Shown here piece after piece: positions 8,464-22,740 of a DNA stretch of 37,450 bases (the stretch's first letter is position 1; every line of letters starts with the position of its first letter). Source of the DNA: Paucidesulfovibrio gracilis DSM 16080 (GTDB lineage: Bacteria; Desulfobacterota; Desulfovibrionia; Desulfovibrionales; Desulfovibrionaceae); the NCBI RefSeq assembly GCF_900167125.1, contig NZ_FUYC01000020.1, forward strand, positions 1 to 37,450, given 5' to 3'. The notes beneath the pieces were generated by a model. It had not been told where the DNA came from. It saw nothing but the letters and a program-made list of their open reading frames with translations, and ran no database searches. Both the position numbers and the translations under genes were made by a program.

Positions 8464-9774
8464 TTGAGCGACAGACAAGCCCTTCGCGACCACCTGCTGC
8501 AAACCTGCTCCGAAGAGGAGCTTCAGCGCTGGTTCGACCCATTGCAAGTGACCATTCAGCCCGGGGAACGCCGTGCCGTGGTGGTGTTTCCACACGGTTT
8601 TTTCGCGCGCTGGTTCGAGGGAACCATCCAGGAAAAATTCGAGGCGCAGCTGAACGGCTTTTTGGACGGTGAATACACGATCCGCTATGAATCCCCGCGC
8701 AACGGCGCCAAAGGTTCGCGGACCATGGAATCCAGTACCAAGGCCGTGGGCTTTCCGTTCGACTCCAAATTCATCTTCGACACCTTTCTCGTGAACCGGA
8801 AAAACTACTTTCCTCTGGCCTCGGCGCGGGAGGTCACCAAGCAGACCGGCACCCTGTTCAACCCCTTCATCATCTGCGGGCAGAACGGTTCCGGCAAGTC
8901 TCACCTTATGCGCGCCATTGCCAACGAGATCAGCAAAAAGTCGGATCCATCCAGCGTGCTGCTGCTCTCCATGGACGAGCTGAAGAACCTCTACAGCACC
9001 ACTTTTGGCGGCGATGTGTTCCGGGCGCGCAACCATATTTTCGGGTTTGACTACCTGTTTGTGGACGATTTTCACCAGATCCAGAAATACGATGGTATGC
9101 AGCAGGAAATGGTCATTGTTTTCAATCATTTCCATGACCGCAAAAAACAAATGGTCTTTTGCTGCCAGGGCAAGCTTTCCGCCCACGACTATCTGGATCC
9201 GGTGCTGCTTTCCCGGCTGGAATGGGGGCTGATGGTCAGCCTCAAGCAGCCGGATCTGGAAGTGCGCATCGACTACATCCGCGAGCAGGCCAAGCGGAAA
9301 AAACTCCAACTTTCCAAAGAACAAATCCTGACCCTGGCCCAGCGATTCAAGGACTTCCGCTACCTCCAGGGTATCCTGATCAAGCTGGTGGCCTTCCGCG
9401 AGCTGGTACGCAAGGATCTTTCCAAGCGGGACTTTGAGCACATCCTCAACAACACTGAGGAAAAAACCACGGAAACGCTCAAATCCGGGCACATCATCAC
9501 CCTGGTGGCCGACCATTTCGGGGTCAGCGTCACGGATATCAAAGGCGCAAAGCGCCACGCGCACATTGCCCAGGCCCGGCAGGTTTCCATGTACCTGTGC
9601 AAAAAACTGCTGCCGGTTTCGTACCCGGCCCTGGGCCGTGTCTTTGGCGGCAAAGACCATTCCACGGTGCTGTATTCCGTCAAAAAAATGGAACAACTCC
9701 GGGAAGATGATAATGATCTGAACAACCTGTTGAAAGAGCTGAAGAGAAAATGTCTCCTTTATGGCCGGGAATGA
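8464..9774 (+). CDS. dnaA: Chromosomal replication initiator DnaA
   Basis: 436 aa from a TTG at 8464; no ATG fits the domain start and no clear Shine-Dalgarno is seen. Domain I is residues 1-65 (LRDHLLQTCSEEELQRWFDPL), followed by a short linker to about 95. The AAA+ domain has Walker A GQNGSGKSHL (139-148, Lys145), Walker B YLFVDDFH (Asp201-Asp202), and an arginine-finger region LLSRLEWGL. Domain IV (about 345-436) has the helix-turn-helix and GGKDHSTVLYSVKKM. The usual ARPRQ of the DNA-binding signature reads AQARQ, and GPxGxGKTHL reads GQNGSGKSHL, so this is a divergent but complete DnaA. It binds ATP and the origin to load the helicase. dnaN follows 135 bp later. Confidence 0.96.
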   Translation: MSDRQALRDHLLQTCSEEELQRWFDPLQVTIQPGERRAVVVFPHGFFARWFEGTIQEKFEAQLNGFLDGEYTIRYESPRNGAKGSRTMESSTKAVGFPFDSKFIFDTFLVNRKNYFPLASAREVTKQTGTLFNPFIICGQNGSGKSHLMRAIANEISKKSDPSSVLLLSMDELKNLYSTTFGGDVFRARNHIFGFDYLFVDDFHQIQKYDGMQQEMVIVFNHFHDRKKQMVFCCQGKLSAHDYLDPVLLSRLEWGLMVSLKQPDLEVRIDYIREQAKRKKLQLSKEQILTLAQRFKDFRYLQGILIKLVAFRELVRKDLSKRDFEHILNNTEEKTTETLKSGHIITLVADHFGVSVTDIKGAKRHAHIAQARQVSMYLCKKLLPVSYPALGRVFGGKDHSTVLYSVKKMEQLREDDNDLNNLLKELKRKCLLYGRE

Positions 9775-9909
9775 ACCAACGCTGGATCATGTGCGTGACG
9801 TTCCTTGTGAGCAACATGAATTGTATAAAAATTAAGTAAAAAATACGGACTGTTATTGTGGTTAGGAACCAAGTGACAGCCCTTATAAAAAGAACAAGGA
9901 GTCTTCTTT
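9775..9909. other. AT-rich dnaA-dnaN spacer, candidate origin region
   Basis: The middle (9815-9860) is strongly AT-rich and could be an unwinding region or a dnaN promoter. No exact TTATNCACA box is present on either strand; the closest is TGTGGTTAG near 9857, two mismatches from TGTGGATAA. AAGGAG at the right end is the dnaN ribosome site. Origin activity is inferred only from gene order. Confidence 0.3.
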
Positions 9910-13475
<3,566 letters not shown>

Positions 13476-13582
13476 TCGGCGGACGGTATTTGCAATAGTC
13501 TGTTAATCGGGGGAACGCTGTTCTCTTGCCAGAGAGAGCCGCGTCTGCGGGCCAGACCCGTATTCCACCCAATGGAGGATAC

Positions 13583-16012
<2,430 letters not shown>

Positions 16013-16810
16013 ATGCGTTGCATGGTGCGTCTCGCATTCGCGCTGCTTATGGCGGCGATGCTGGCAGGAGCGCTCACGGCCTGCGGTGGATCCGGTTCCG
16101 ATGAGGAAACCGATCTGCTGGAGGTCCGCGAGGCGTACATGAACGGCTTTTATGTGGAAGCCAAGGAGGGCTACGAGTCCTACCTGCAACGCTATCCCAA
16201 GGGATCGCATCGGCTGGAAGCCTGGGAACGGCTTTTGGAAATCTCCCTGAACGTCAAGGGGGATCTGGACCGCTCCATTGTGTTGCTTGAGGCCATGATC
16301 CTGGAATATGGAGAAAAGTCCGATGCAGCCTGGAAGCTCATGTTCCAGCTGGCCGAGTTGTATGAACAGCGCGGCGACCGGACCAAGGCGCTGGATACCT
16401 GGGAAAAGTGTCTGGAGCTAGGCGGGGAGGATCCCGGACGCCGTGTGGAAACCATGCTGCGCATGGCTGCGGTGCACCGGGTTCTGCGTAACTATGACCA
16501 CGCCCTGTCCCTGTTGCAGCAATGTGAGCAACAGGCGCCGGACGGACCCACCCGCGCCCGCTGTCAGTACGAGGAGGCCCAGACCTACAGCTTTATGCAG
16601 AGCTGGGGCCAGGCCAAGGAAGTGCTGGAAGTGATTATGGCTGATGGCGTGGCGGACGAGGAAACCCACGCCCTGGCCGTGTTTCTGCTCGCCGACGTGT
16701 ACGAGCAGGAAATGGATTATGAGCGGGCCAGGGAGTTGTTCGAGTCCATAGCGGACACGTATCCCAACCCCAAGGTCATTCAAATCCGCTTGCGCAATAT
16801 GGGCCGCTGA
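16013..16810 (+). CDS. TPR-containing lipoprotein
   Basis: 265 aa. Its ATG directly follows the gyrA stop and uses a GAGGGAG inside the gyrA end, so it is translationally coupled. The signal peptide MRCMVRLAFALLMAAMLAGALTAC ends in a lipobox with Cys24, giving a lipid-anchored envelope protein. The rest is a run of TPR-like helical hairpins (YESYLQRYPKGSHRLEAWERL; LAELYEQRGDRTKALDTWEKCLELG; LADVYEQEMDYERARELFESIADTYPN), resembling the outer-membrane assembly or YbgF/BamD repeat type. It is likely a protein-interaction scaffold. Its conserved place after gyrA in this group of bacteria is recalled, not checked. Confidence 0.88.
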   Translation: MRCMVRLAFALLMAAMLAGALTACGGSGSDEETDLLEVREAYMNGFYVEAKEGYESYLQRYPKGSHRLEAWERLLEISLNVKGDLDRSIVLLEAMILEYGEKSDAAWKLMFQLAELYEQRGDRTKALDTWEKCLELGGEDPGRRVETMLRMAAVHRVLRNYDHALSLLQQCEQQAPDGPTRARCQYEEAQTYSFMQSWGQAKEVLEVIMADGVADEETHALAVFLLADVYEQEMDYERARELFESIADTYPNPKVIQIRLRNMGR

Positions 16811-16874
16811 GTTCCGCGCCGCTCCCCGCTCCGGGGAATGCGGATCTCCGATTTTGAACCATCCCGATCATCCT

Positions 16875-16906
16875 GGACCGTACCGCAAGGTGCGGTCCAT
16901 TTTTTT
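16875..16906 (+). terminator. Intrinsic terminator of the gyr operon
   Basis: GGACCG (16875-16880) pairs with CGGTCC (16893-16898). The stem extends inward to about 10 bp around GCAA and is followed by ATTTTTTT. It lies 64 bp after the TPR lipoprotein stop. The T-run ends 38 bp before the island core site, a spacing also seen at the other junctions. Confidence 0.85.
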
Positions 16907-16944
16907 CAGCCGGGCCGCCATTTTCGTACTTTCCCCGCGCACAG

Positions 16945-17055
16945 GATTAGGAATCCGATGCGCAACTTTCAACTACCTGATATGATTAAGTAAAAAAGTC
17001 TAGAAAAAGTCAAATGTCAACATTTTTAGAGCTTGAGGTTGGCAAATGGTTGGCA
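16945..17055. other. att-like junction 1 (left island end)
   Basis: The core GATTAGGAATCC is at 16945-16956, and the paired arm motif GGTTGGCA lies at 17037-17044 and 17048-17055, 92 bp from the core start. The stretch between is AT-rich. The core is identical to that of junction 3. No tRNA sequence flanks this copy on the left; the gyr terminator does. Confidence 0.6.
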
Positions 17056-17084
17056 TGAATGTACGATTATTCAACAGCAACTTA

Positions 17085-17558
17085 TCAATAATCTTCGGTA
17101 TCGTAATCGTCGCTTATATGGATGCAGTTTAAATAGGCGCTTCTGCGATATATATCGAAGCCCGTTAAAGTGAGTGCTCTTGGAGTAGAAGAAATGAATG
17201 AGAGGTGGATATGGTTTATGATTTTCCATGGGAACAGCAGCGATATATTTAAAATGTCATCCTTTTTTAAATCATCTTTTTCCTTGTGAATATATCCTAT
17301 TATCCCGTCCAATTCTCTTTCTTCCACTTGGAATGATATTTTAGACTTCATTCCAACCTTTACCTTCTTGCTCGATGAATATGAAAGAGTCGTCTCGATA
17401 TTGAATGTTGGAGAAGAAAGGAGTTCTCGGGTAGCGTTCTTCCCACGTCCAGAAAAAAGAAAAAATTGTGAAAACTCACCATACACTCGACAGCTCTCGT
17501 GTAGGTCAAAAAGGTAGCTCGCATAAACAGTCTTAGGGTCAACTTGATGTTTTGCCAT
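17085..17558 (-). CDS. Uncharacterised small protein in STAND operon
   Basis: 157 aa from the ATG at 17558, which follows GGAGG in a spacer of 31 bp after the STAND gene stop. A longer frame into the STAND gene exists but lacks reason. I do not recognise a family. It has no signal peptide or membrane segment. The middle is beta-rich and lysine-rich (SSKKVKVGMKSKISFQVEERELDG), and the end is acidic (HISDDYDTEDY). The opening MAKHQVDPKTVYASYLFDLHESCRVYGEFSQFF looks helical. Its position suggests an accessory to the upstream nuclease-STAND protein (inferred). Its stop codon is 30 bp from the left junction arm motif. Confidence 0.7.
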   Translation of the reverse strand: MAKHQVDPKTVYASYLFDLHESCRVYGEFSQFFLFSGRGKNATRELLSSPTFNIETTLSYSSSKKVKVGMKSKISFQVEERELDGIIGYIHKEKDDLKKDDILNISLLFPWKIINHIHLSFISSTPRALTLTGFDIYRRSAYLNCIHISDDYDTEDY

Positions 17559-17589
17559 CAGCCCTCCAAATGCTTTTCTTACAACCCCT

Positions 17590-20472
17590 CTATGCTCCGC
17601 AGCATTTCTTATATTTTTTCCCTGAGCCACATGGGCATGGAGAATTTCTCCCAACCTTAGCGCCAGCTGAATGATATAGCCCCCTTCCTTCACTCGCCAT
17701 CCGTGGAGGCGGCTTAAGATAGCCTCGTATGATAGCAACTGTCATTCGGGCGTGATTCTCTAGTTCTTTTTGAAATCTCGAATCAACGGCATTTCTAAAA
17801 GGTTCTACAATCTCAAGCTGCTTAGCGGCTTCGAGCGAAGCTCCGCAGTAAGCCAACACGACTGCATATTGACTTCTAATTGGTATGATCCAATCCATCA
17901 TTTTGTAAGACTTAGCAGATGGCAGCAAAGTTTGCTCGATAAACTGCCTTGCAGCATCAACAGCACCAAGAGGACTGATAAAATCATCAACGATGTCCTG
18001 ACCGACCGTCATTGCTGAAGTGAAAGCATGCGCCATGTTGTAAAACTTAAACGCATGAAGCTTCGCCAATCCATAATACCCACCACTCTCCAACACAGAC
18101 CGGGCGTGGAGATCATAGCAATCAGCCAATCGTTTAAAATCATCAGGATCATACTCAGTGGTAATTTTCTTTAATATTTCTGGAGGATTCTTTGCATCGA
18201 TGTCATCAAAGGACAAGCCAAGCATTCGTAAATATTCAAGAACAAGCGAAAATGCCTGGTCGGAAGCCTCTGAATACTGCTTATTGTCATACAAAACGAC
18301 TGCGTAATTATACTTGATAAATCTCGATAGGAATGGATCCTCAATGATGGATAGTTTGCTTTTGTAGACTTTTTTTGCTTTTGAGATATTCCGCTCTCTT
18401 GATGCGACGAGCATTTCTTTCATAAAGTAATTGGTATGCTCACGGCTGCCGACATCAAACTCATCAACGCGAGGCTTCATTTTGTTAAGCCATTTTTTAG
18501 CGGATGAAATTGCACCATTCTGCAAATCAAAAAAAGCAAAAGTGTCATATACCCAAAACAGATCACGACTAGTAACGTCTGAATTAGTTTTTACAATGTT
18601 ATGGAGTAACGACTCAATATGGCTTGAGATGCCCATTTCCTGAAACGGCTCCGCCATTGATGTGCATACATCAATAAGTCGCTCATACTCACCAACGGCA
18701 TTTAGCAGCTGCAACTGAAGGAGGATCCTATCAATACTGAACACAAAATCCGTTGAAGAAGAAAGAACTTTTATGATTGTACGCTTCAATGTTTGAAGTT
18801 CATCATCATCGTTCAAATCCAACCAACTCTGCGCTATTACCCCAAATGCATCATGGAGCTTGTATGTTGCTCCCTCCAAACGCTGGACGACTCCCCCATC
18901 AATCGCTGATCTAATTGCTTTTCCAATTTTCCCAGCATCAGGAAATGCTAAATCGTAGGCAGTTGACAATTCATCTTTATTAAGGGGAACGCCTTCGCAA
19001 ATCTTTAAAATTCCACACACAGACTTAGAATCAATACCGAGACGGTCAAAGCTGTCAGACAGGATGCGCTCCTGCGCTGACTGCTCCCAGTTATCAGATC
19101 TTTCAAAATCGTTTAAAAATTCAATTAGTTGACCTTTGTATTCCTTCTGAACAAGCGATATAGAACTTAATACATAGAGCGGAAGTCCACCTGTTGCAGT
19201 TTTGAGCCGGTCGCAATCCTTAATACGAAAATTAACTCCCTTAGAGCTAAGAATTGCCCCTATTGTCTCTACAGACCATCCGCCCAACTCCTTCGCTTTA
19301 ACGTCAAGAGATATTTCTATTTGACTTGACAATGCTCCTGGATGCGACAGAAGAAGCCAACGCGCCTCTGGACATGCACCGACCATCACCCTCAAACTCT
19401 CTGAGGGAACACGATGAGAATTGTCTACGACTAAATATGGATGCACAGCTTGAGTTTTAAGATAAAAATTCAAAGCTCGTAAGGAGTCCACTGCGGACGA
19501 ACCTGGCAACAAAATCTCTCCCAGGCTCTTGCTGCTTTTACCTGCTAGGGCGGCGGCGACTTCCCTCACAAAAGATGGCAAAATGTTTTCTTTCTCAACC
19601 CCAGCAACATCAAAATATACAACGGGAACACCAATACGTATTGATTCATGAGCAACCCACGCCGTCTTACCAGCCCCAGACAGACCAGTAACTAATCGCA
19701 CCAACGCATCAGAAGGAAAGCACAAATCCCCCTCTAACCCATAGTACTCTTCAGGGGGTTCGGGCATGCCTTGTAATTGAGTTACGATTTGTTCAAAGAG
19801 TGACTTGATCGCTTCAAGATCAATTATGTGGTTTTCGTCCTGCTCCCCTGTGCATAAAAACTGAACCCATGCGGCGAGCTTGAAAACAATATTTTGAGGG
19901 GTTAACGTCGTATATTCAATTTCATCAGCCAGCCTTACACACCAGTCCATCCCTGTCTGGATATCTTTCCAAGCAGGAGGAAGAAAATCGAAATAACTCG
20001 CCCCACCTGGAGTGACAATATTTACGTCATCTGACCAAGAGCCTTCTTTCATTTTTTTTCGCAGCCCACCACCCGGCTCGACATTACTAACAATAACAAG
20101 AAATGGGGAAAGAGAACGATCACCTCTCGAATGTTTTTCTTTTATTTCTTCGAACAATTCCAATGAGCCTCTTATATCACTTTCAATAAGAGACTCCTTC
20201 CTTGTCTTTATTTGTATGTATATATGAGACTTAGCACTGATAACTTCTATATCTTCATCTCGTTCGACGGATATGTACTCAACACCTCCCTTTGCAGCCA
20301 ATAACATGCATCCAACTGCATACAAATGCTGATAAAAAAAGCCTCTATGAACATTCTCGATCCGCTTTAACTGCTTTGGGTCTACAACAGCCGGGATATC
20401 CATTTTAGAAGGCACTGCAACACCCCATCTAATATTTTTCTGACCACATGAAGTTCGATAACTATTCATCAT
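17590..20472 (-). CDS. Nuclease-STAND NTPase-SEC-C protein (Avs-like)
   Basis: About 960 aa; numbering is from the ATG at 20472. A TTG at 20490 with a GGAAG-type site and ATGs at 20469 and 20403 are alternatives. Residues 35-130 look like a PD-(D/E)xK nuclease domain of the Cap4/DUF4297 kind: [11 protein letters not shown], then YIQIKTR with Gln87 and Lys89. The STAND P-loop NTPase has Walker [11 protein letters not shown] (Lys269), Walker B PYLVVDN (Asp350) and the clade motif TGGLPLYVL near 428. A winged-helix region and a long helical, TPR-like sensor region follow. The C-terminus is a SEC-C zinc motif, [17 protein letters not shown]. The architecture matches antiviral STAND proteins, which oligomerise on a phage trigger and cut DNA. 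The trigger is unknown. It overlaps the integrase remnant by a few bases. Confidence 0.85.
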   Translation of the reverse strand: MMNSYRTSCGQKNIRWGVAVPSKMDIPAVVDPKQLKRIENVHRGFFYQHLYAVGCMLLAAKGGVEYISVERDEDIEVISAKSHIYIQIKTRKESLIESDIRGSLELFEEIKEKHSRGDRSLSPFLVIVSNVEPGGGLRKKMKEGSWSDDVNIVTPGGASYFDFLPPAWKDIQTGMDWCVRLADEIEYTTLTPQNIVFKLAAWVQFLCTGEQDENHIIDLEAIKSLFEQIVTQLQGMPEPPEEYYGLEGDLCFPSDALVRLVTGLSGAGKTAWVAHESIRIGVPVVYFDVAGVEKENILPSFVREVAAALAGKSSKSLGEILLPGSSAVDSLRALNFYLKTQAVHPYLVVDNSHRVPSESLRVMVGACPEARWLLLSHPGALSSQIEISLDVKAKELGGWSVETIGAILSSKGVNFRIKDCDRLKTATGGLPLYVLSSISLVQKEYKGQLIEFLNDFERSDNWEQSAQERILSDSFDRLGIDSKSVCGILKICEGVPLNKDELSTAYDLAFPDAGKIGKAIRSAIDGGVVQRLEGATYKLHDAFGVIAQSWLDLNDDDELQTLKRTIIKVLSSSTDFVFSIDRILLQLQLLNAVGEYERLIDVCTSMAEPFQEMGISSHIESLLHNIVKTNSDVTSRDLFWVYDTFAFFDLQNGAISSAKKWLNKMKPRVDEFDVGSREHTNYFMKEMLVASRERNISKAKKVYKSKLSIIEDPFLSRFIKYNYAVVLYDNKQYSEASDQAFSLVLEYLRMLGLSFDDIDAKNPPEILKKITTEYDPDDFKRLADCYDLHARSVLESGGYYGLAKLHAFKFYNMAHAFTSAMTVGQDIVDDFISPLGAVDAARQFIEQTLLPSAKSYKMMDWIIPIRSQYAVVLAYCGASLEAAKQLEIVEPFRNAVDSRFQKELENHARMTVAIIRGYLKPPPRMASEGRGLYHSAGAKVGRNSPCPCGSGKKYKKCCGA

Positions 20473-20790
20473 CCATGTAAAGGCTTCCAATATCGGAAAT
20501 TTTGAACTTCTTTTTCTTCTTCCGCTGAGAGCTTACCGTTTTTTTCCCTTTGCCGCCTCTTCCCCTTGGATGATCCCCCTCATAGAGTCTTGGCACCGCG
20601 TCAACCGCCTTCCTCTTTTCTTCATCCATTGCCTGATAATAAATTCTATAAGTCGTTGTGATATCGCTATGGCCAAGGACAGAGCTTACCGCTTCTGGCT
20701 AAACCCCGTCCTTCCTAGAATATGTCGCCATCATGTGCCTGAGGTCTTTCAGCTGAAACGACTTTGTAATTCTTCCAGCACTGAGCATTT
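20462..20790 (-). pseudogene. Tyrosine recombinase (integrase) C-terminal remnant
   Basis: The minus strand encodes a phage-type integrase C-terminus: QLKDLRHMMATYSRKDGV, an in-frame TAG at 20699-20701, then PEAVSSVLGHSDITTTYRIYY and a basic tail ending at a TAG at 20462-20464. The RH box, the GHSDI histidine and the candidate nucleophile tyrosine are visible. The amber codon sits where family members have Ser or Asn before Pro (GV-x-PEAVS), consistent with a single base change. Everything upstream of about 20790 (the N-terminal and core-binding domains) is missing, and toxin-like DNA on the other strand takes its place. It is therefore dead as an integrase. The STAND gene overlaps its end. 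Confidence 0.85.
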
Positions 20791-20818
20791 TGGATGTATA
20801 TATATGATTGAATAATAA

Positions 20819-21025
20819 AATAAAAGGAAATATGAAGACTTCGGCAACTACCATTATGGACTCTACACCCGAGCAATGGGTATAAGCATAAACATTGCTC
20901 AGGCGGCAGTAGGAGCGGCGCAATTGGCAGCAGGTACGTACAAAACCAAATGGTACCGAACATGGTTCGATGATCCCCGGGACAATGAAATGATCCGCAA
21001 GGGCCACCAATCCCCGTTCAAATAA
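20819..21025 (+). pseudogene. Toxin-44-like C-terminal fragment
   Basis: An open frame of about 68 codons without its own start reads KYEDFGNYHYGLYTRAMGIS ... FDDPRDNEMIRKGHQSPFK. It aligns along its length with the C-terminus of the gene at 22004 (YEDFGNYHYGLYTEALGL ... FDDPRDNAMVRKGQGSP). The domain resembles the polymorphic-toxin type 44 family, a predicted RNase-class toxin. An upstream in-frame TAA (20816) and the adjoining integrase remnant show it is truncated at a rearrangement point. The membrane protein that follows would be its former immunity partner (inferred). Confidence 0.7.
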
Positions 21026-21027
21026 AA

Positions 21028-21055
21028 ATTGAGCGCGGGTCACCCTGCGCTCAAT
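21028..21055. repeat. Inverted repeat between toxin fragment and membrane gene
   Basis: TTGAGCGC and GCGCTCAA form an 8-bp stem around a GGGTCACCCT-type loop. No T-run follows. It could limit readthrough from the toxin fragment. Confidence 0.5.
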
Positions 21056-21066
21056 GCCAACGAACG

Positions 21067-21531
21067 ATGATGCAAAATATGACGGAACCAGCAACTAGCA
21101 ATCAACACCCCATGCCGACATCATCACTCGTTGCCCGCCTGCTTATTCTCACCTACTCCGCCACCAAGGGATTTGTATCCCTAGTGTATTTCCTATTATT
21201 TCTCTGGCATGGACTTGTCGGCTTGCCGTTTGGGGATGAGCACCCATTCTGGCTTGATATGTATCATATTTTAGAACCACTCAGCTTCATAGTTTTATCA
21301 TTGTATGCATGCCTCTTCATACTCAGAAAAAGGACGCACGTATCAAAAAAAATAGCGGGAATTGCCGCTTTCAACATTCTGACTTCACTCATTGGCATCA
21401 TTCTCTTCTGGCACAAGCATGGTCTCGACTTTCAATATGATCATCCGAAATTATGTATTATCCAAATAATGTTATGTAGCATCATTTACGCTGCATCGAC
21501 AGAAAGGCACAGCGAAACCACCAGTACCTAA
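21067..21531 (+). CDS. Four-TM membrane protein, candidate immunity
   Basis: 154 aa from the ATG at 21067; the ATG at 21079 is also possible, and the ribosome site is weak. Four hydrophobic segments are visible: LVARLLILTYSATKGFVSLV/YFLLFLWHG, ILEPLSFIVLSLYACLFIL, IAGIAAFNILTSLIGIILFW and LCIIQIMLCSIIYAAS. It directly follows the toxin-44-like fragment. The fuller toxin copy at 22004 is likewise followed by a four-TM protein, so an immunity role is inferred from paired context. The two membrane proteins do not look closely alike. Its last codons enter the 134-bp direct repeat. Confidence 0.65.
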   Translation: MMQNMTEPATSNQHPMPTSSLVARLLILTYSATKGFVSLVYFLLFLWHGLVGLPFGDEHPFWLDMYHILEPLSFIVLSLYACLFILRKRTHVSKKIAGIAAFNILTSLIGIILFWHKHGLDFQYDHPKLCIIQIMLCSIIYAASTERHSETTST

Positions 21532-21643
21532 AAAGCCGGTAAACAAGATTCCGGATGAACGAATACACAACGAAAATCCGCCTTCCAAAGAGAGTGGGTT
21601 TATTTTTCTATGGTGCTCTTAGCGCGAGTGAAACACGCGGCAC
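21510..21643. repeat. 134-bp direct repeat, copy 1
   Basis: It runs from CAGCGAAAC to GCGGCAC and recurs at 24132-24265 with scattered mismatches. It contains AGCCGGTAAACAAGATTCC, a degraded terminator hairpin around CCTTCCAAAGAGAG, TATTTTTC, then TGGTGCTCTTAGCGCGAG. Read on the minus strand, this looks like the 3' end of a degenerate tRNA (ending CACCA) followed by a tRNA terminator. It is immediately left of junction 2. Confidence 0.75.
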
Positions 21644-21646
21644 TTG

Positions 21647-21757
21647 GATTGGGAATTCGATTGACTGTATGTAATAGAGCTATATAGTTTAATATATTAA
21701 ACGCAAACACTAGCTATGTCGACCTGTTTTCAGGCTCTTGGTTGGCATAGGTTGGCA
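21647..21757. other. att-like junction 2
   Basis: The core-like GATTGGGAATTC (21647-21658) differs from the other cores at two positions. CAGGCTCTT and the paired GGTTGGCA (21740-21747, 21750-21757) follow, 93 bp from the core start. TGGTG starts 36 bp left of the core, the same distance as the TGGTG (tRNA CCA end) at junction 3. Confidence 0.6.
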
Positions 21758-22003
21758 CCAATGAACGATTCTATTGCAGCCTAACGCCCCGGTTTTGTCG
21801 GATCATTCTCCAAAACCCGTCAAGCGAAATCGACCGCCCCCAAATAGTATTTCACCGACATCAGCGTGTATTCAACCGACACGGCGGTGTATTTTCCGAC
21901 ATGCTCCGCGCATAGCGCAATTCTCCTCAAAACCCCGTGCTACGTTGGCAATAACGCGACACATGGGGTGTTGTCGCAATGCACCCTCAAAAGGAGAAAT
22001 GGA
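21758..22003. other. Leader of toxin module with CCGAC iterations
   Basis: No gene is seen here. Three CCGAC motifs stand at 21855, 21876 and 21896 (about 20-21 bp apart, roughly two helical turns), the first two in near-repeated context (CCGACATCAGCGTGTATT; CCGACACGGCGGTGTATT). An inverted GTCGG lies near 21798. Such iterated ends recall the multiple terminal repeats of IS21-family elements, but no transposase is present. They could instead be operator sites for the toxin gene. AAGGAG at 21991 is the ribosome site of the next gene. Confidence 0.45.
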
Positions 22004-22645
22004 ATGAGCGGACATTGGAATCAACACATTGGCGACGATCAGCTTGTATACGGGATGCCGAAACACATGAGTGCGGTTGCCGGAAGTGGAAACGAGGCAA
22101 CATACTGGCGTTATCATCCGAAGCCGCAAGCGTGCGACAAATGCCAGGCAATGAAAGGGCTATGGTTCGATGAAAATCCTGGACGTGTGCACCCGAACTG
22201 CAGGTGCGAAATCGAAGAGTTCAGAGCTATCAAAGTCACCGGCAGAGCCGAAGGAATACTTGTACCGCCTGGAGTCGACCTGGCAGCCAATATCGCAGAA
22301 GCGAGAAGGGTAAAAAGAATATGCGATGCGTTCATTCTCAACTTCCCGCCCTATTCATCTGCGAGCTTCTCCCTCAAATGCGCATGGGTTGTTTTCAAAT
22401 TCTCTCCTGGAGCCGACTACGACTTCAAGAAGGATGGACACCCTGAATATGAAGATTTTGGCAACTACCACTATGGGCTTTACACCGAAGCCCTCGGCCT
22501 CAATGCCACCTTCACTCAAGCCGCTGCGGGCTTTGTCCAGCTCTGCACGCGCACATCTAGTTGGGACTTCGAAGAAACTTGGTTTGATGATCCGAGAGAC
22601 AATGCCATGGTCAGAAAGGGACAAGGTTCTCCCTTGCTCAGATAA
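22004..22645 (+). CDS. Toxin-44-like protein with HPNCRC motif
   Basis: 213 aa. The ATG at 22004 follows AAGGAG with 7-nt spacing. The N-terminal part has ACDKCQAMKG and RVHPNCRC, the CxxC...HPNCRC pattern common in phage head-morphogenesis proteins and in polymorphic-toxin linkers, probably a zinc site. The C-terminal part (FKFSPGADYDFKKDG, YEDFGNYHYGLYTEALGL, WFDDPRDNAMVRKG) resembles the bacterial toxin 44 domain. There is no signal peptide or long delivery region, so it is either a cassette cut from a large toxin or an intracellular toxin. A four-TM gene follows by 95 bp and is the likely immunity partner. Toxin activity is inferred from family resemblance. Confidence 0.6.
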   Translation: MSGHWNQHIGDDQLVYGMPKHMSAVAGSGNEATYWRYHPKPQACDKCQAMKGLWFDENPGRVHPNCRCEIEEFRAIKVTGRAEGILVPPGVDLAANIAEARRVKRICDAFILNFPPYSSASFSLKCAWVVFKFSPGADYDFKKDGHPEYEDFGNYHYGLYTEALGLNATFTQAAAGFVQLCTRTSSWDFEETWFDDPRDNAMVRKGQGSPLLR

Positions 22646-22740
22646 CCATCAATCAACAATACATCTTTGGAAGTCGCAACCAAGATGGCCGCTTCCAAAG
22701 ATTGACACCATCATACCCCCAAGGCATATAGGGAAAATGA

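Noticed and set aside
8236-9696. N-terminal extension of the DUF39 gene across dnaA
   Set aside because: The family N-terminus and GGAGG support the GTG at 8235; the rest is antisense to dnaA.
9846-9866. DnaA box at the TTATTGTGG / TGTGGTTAG stretch
   Set aside because: Two or more mismatches to the consensus and no cluster of similar sites.
20699-20701. In-frame TAG in the integrase as a recoded amber or pyrrolysine codon
   Set aside because: The gene is also missing its N-terminal two thirds, so a simple nonsense change in a dead gene is the better explanation.
21611-21658. A real tRNA gene end at junction 2
   Set aside because: A T-stem can be drawn, but the loop lacks the GTTC consensus and no 5' half exists, so it is described only as tRNA-like.
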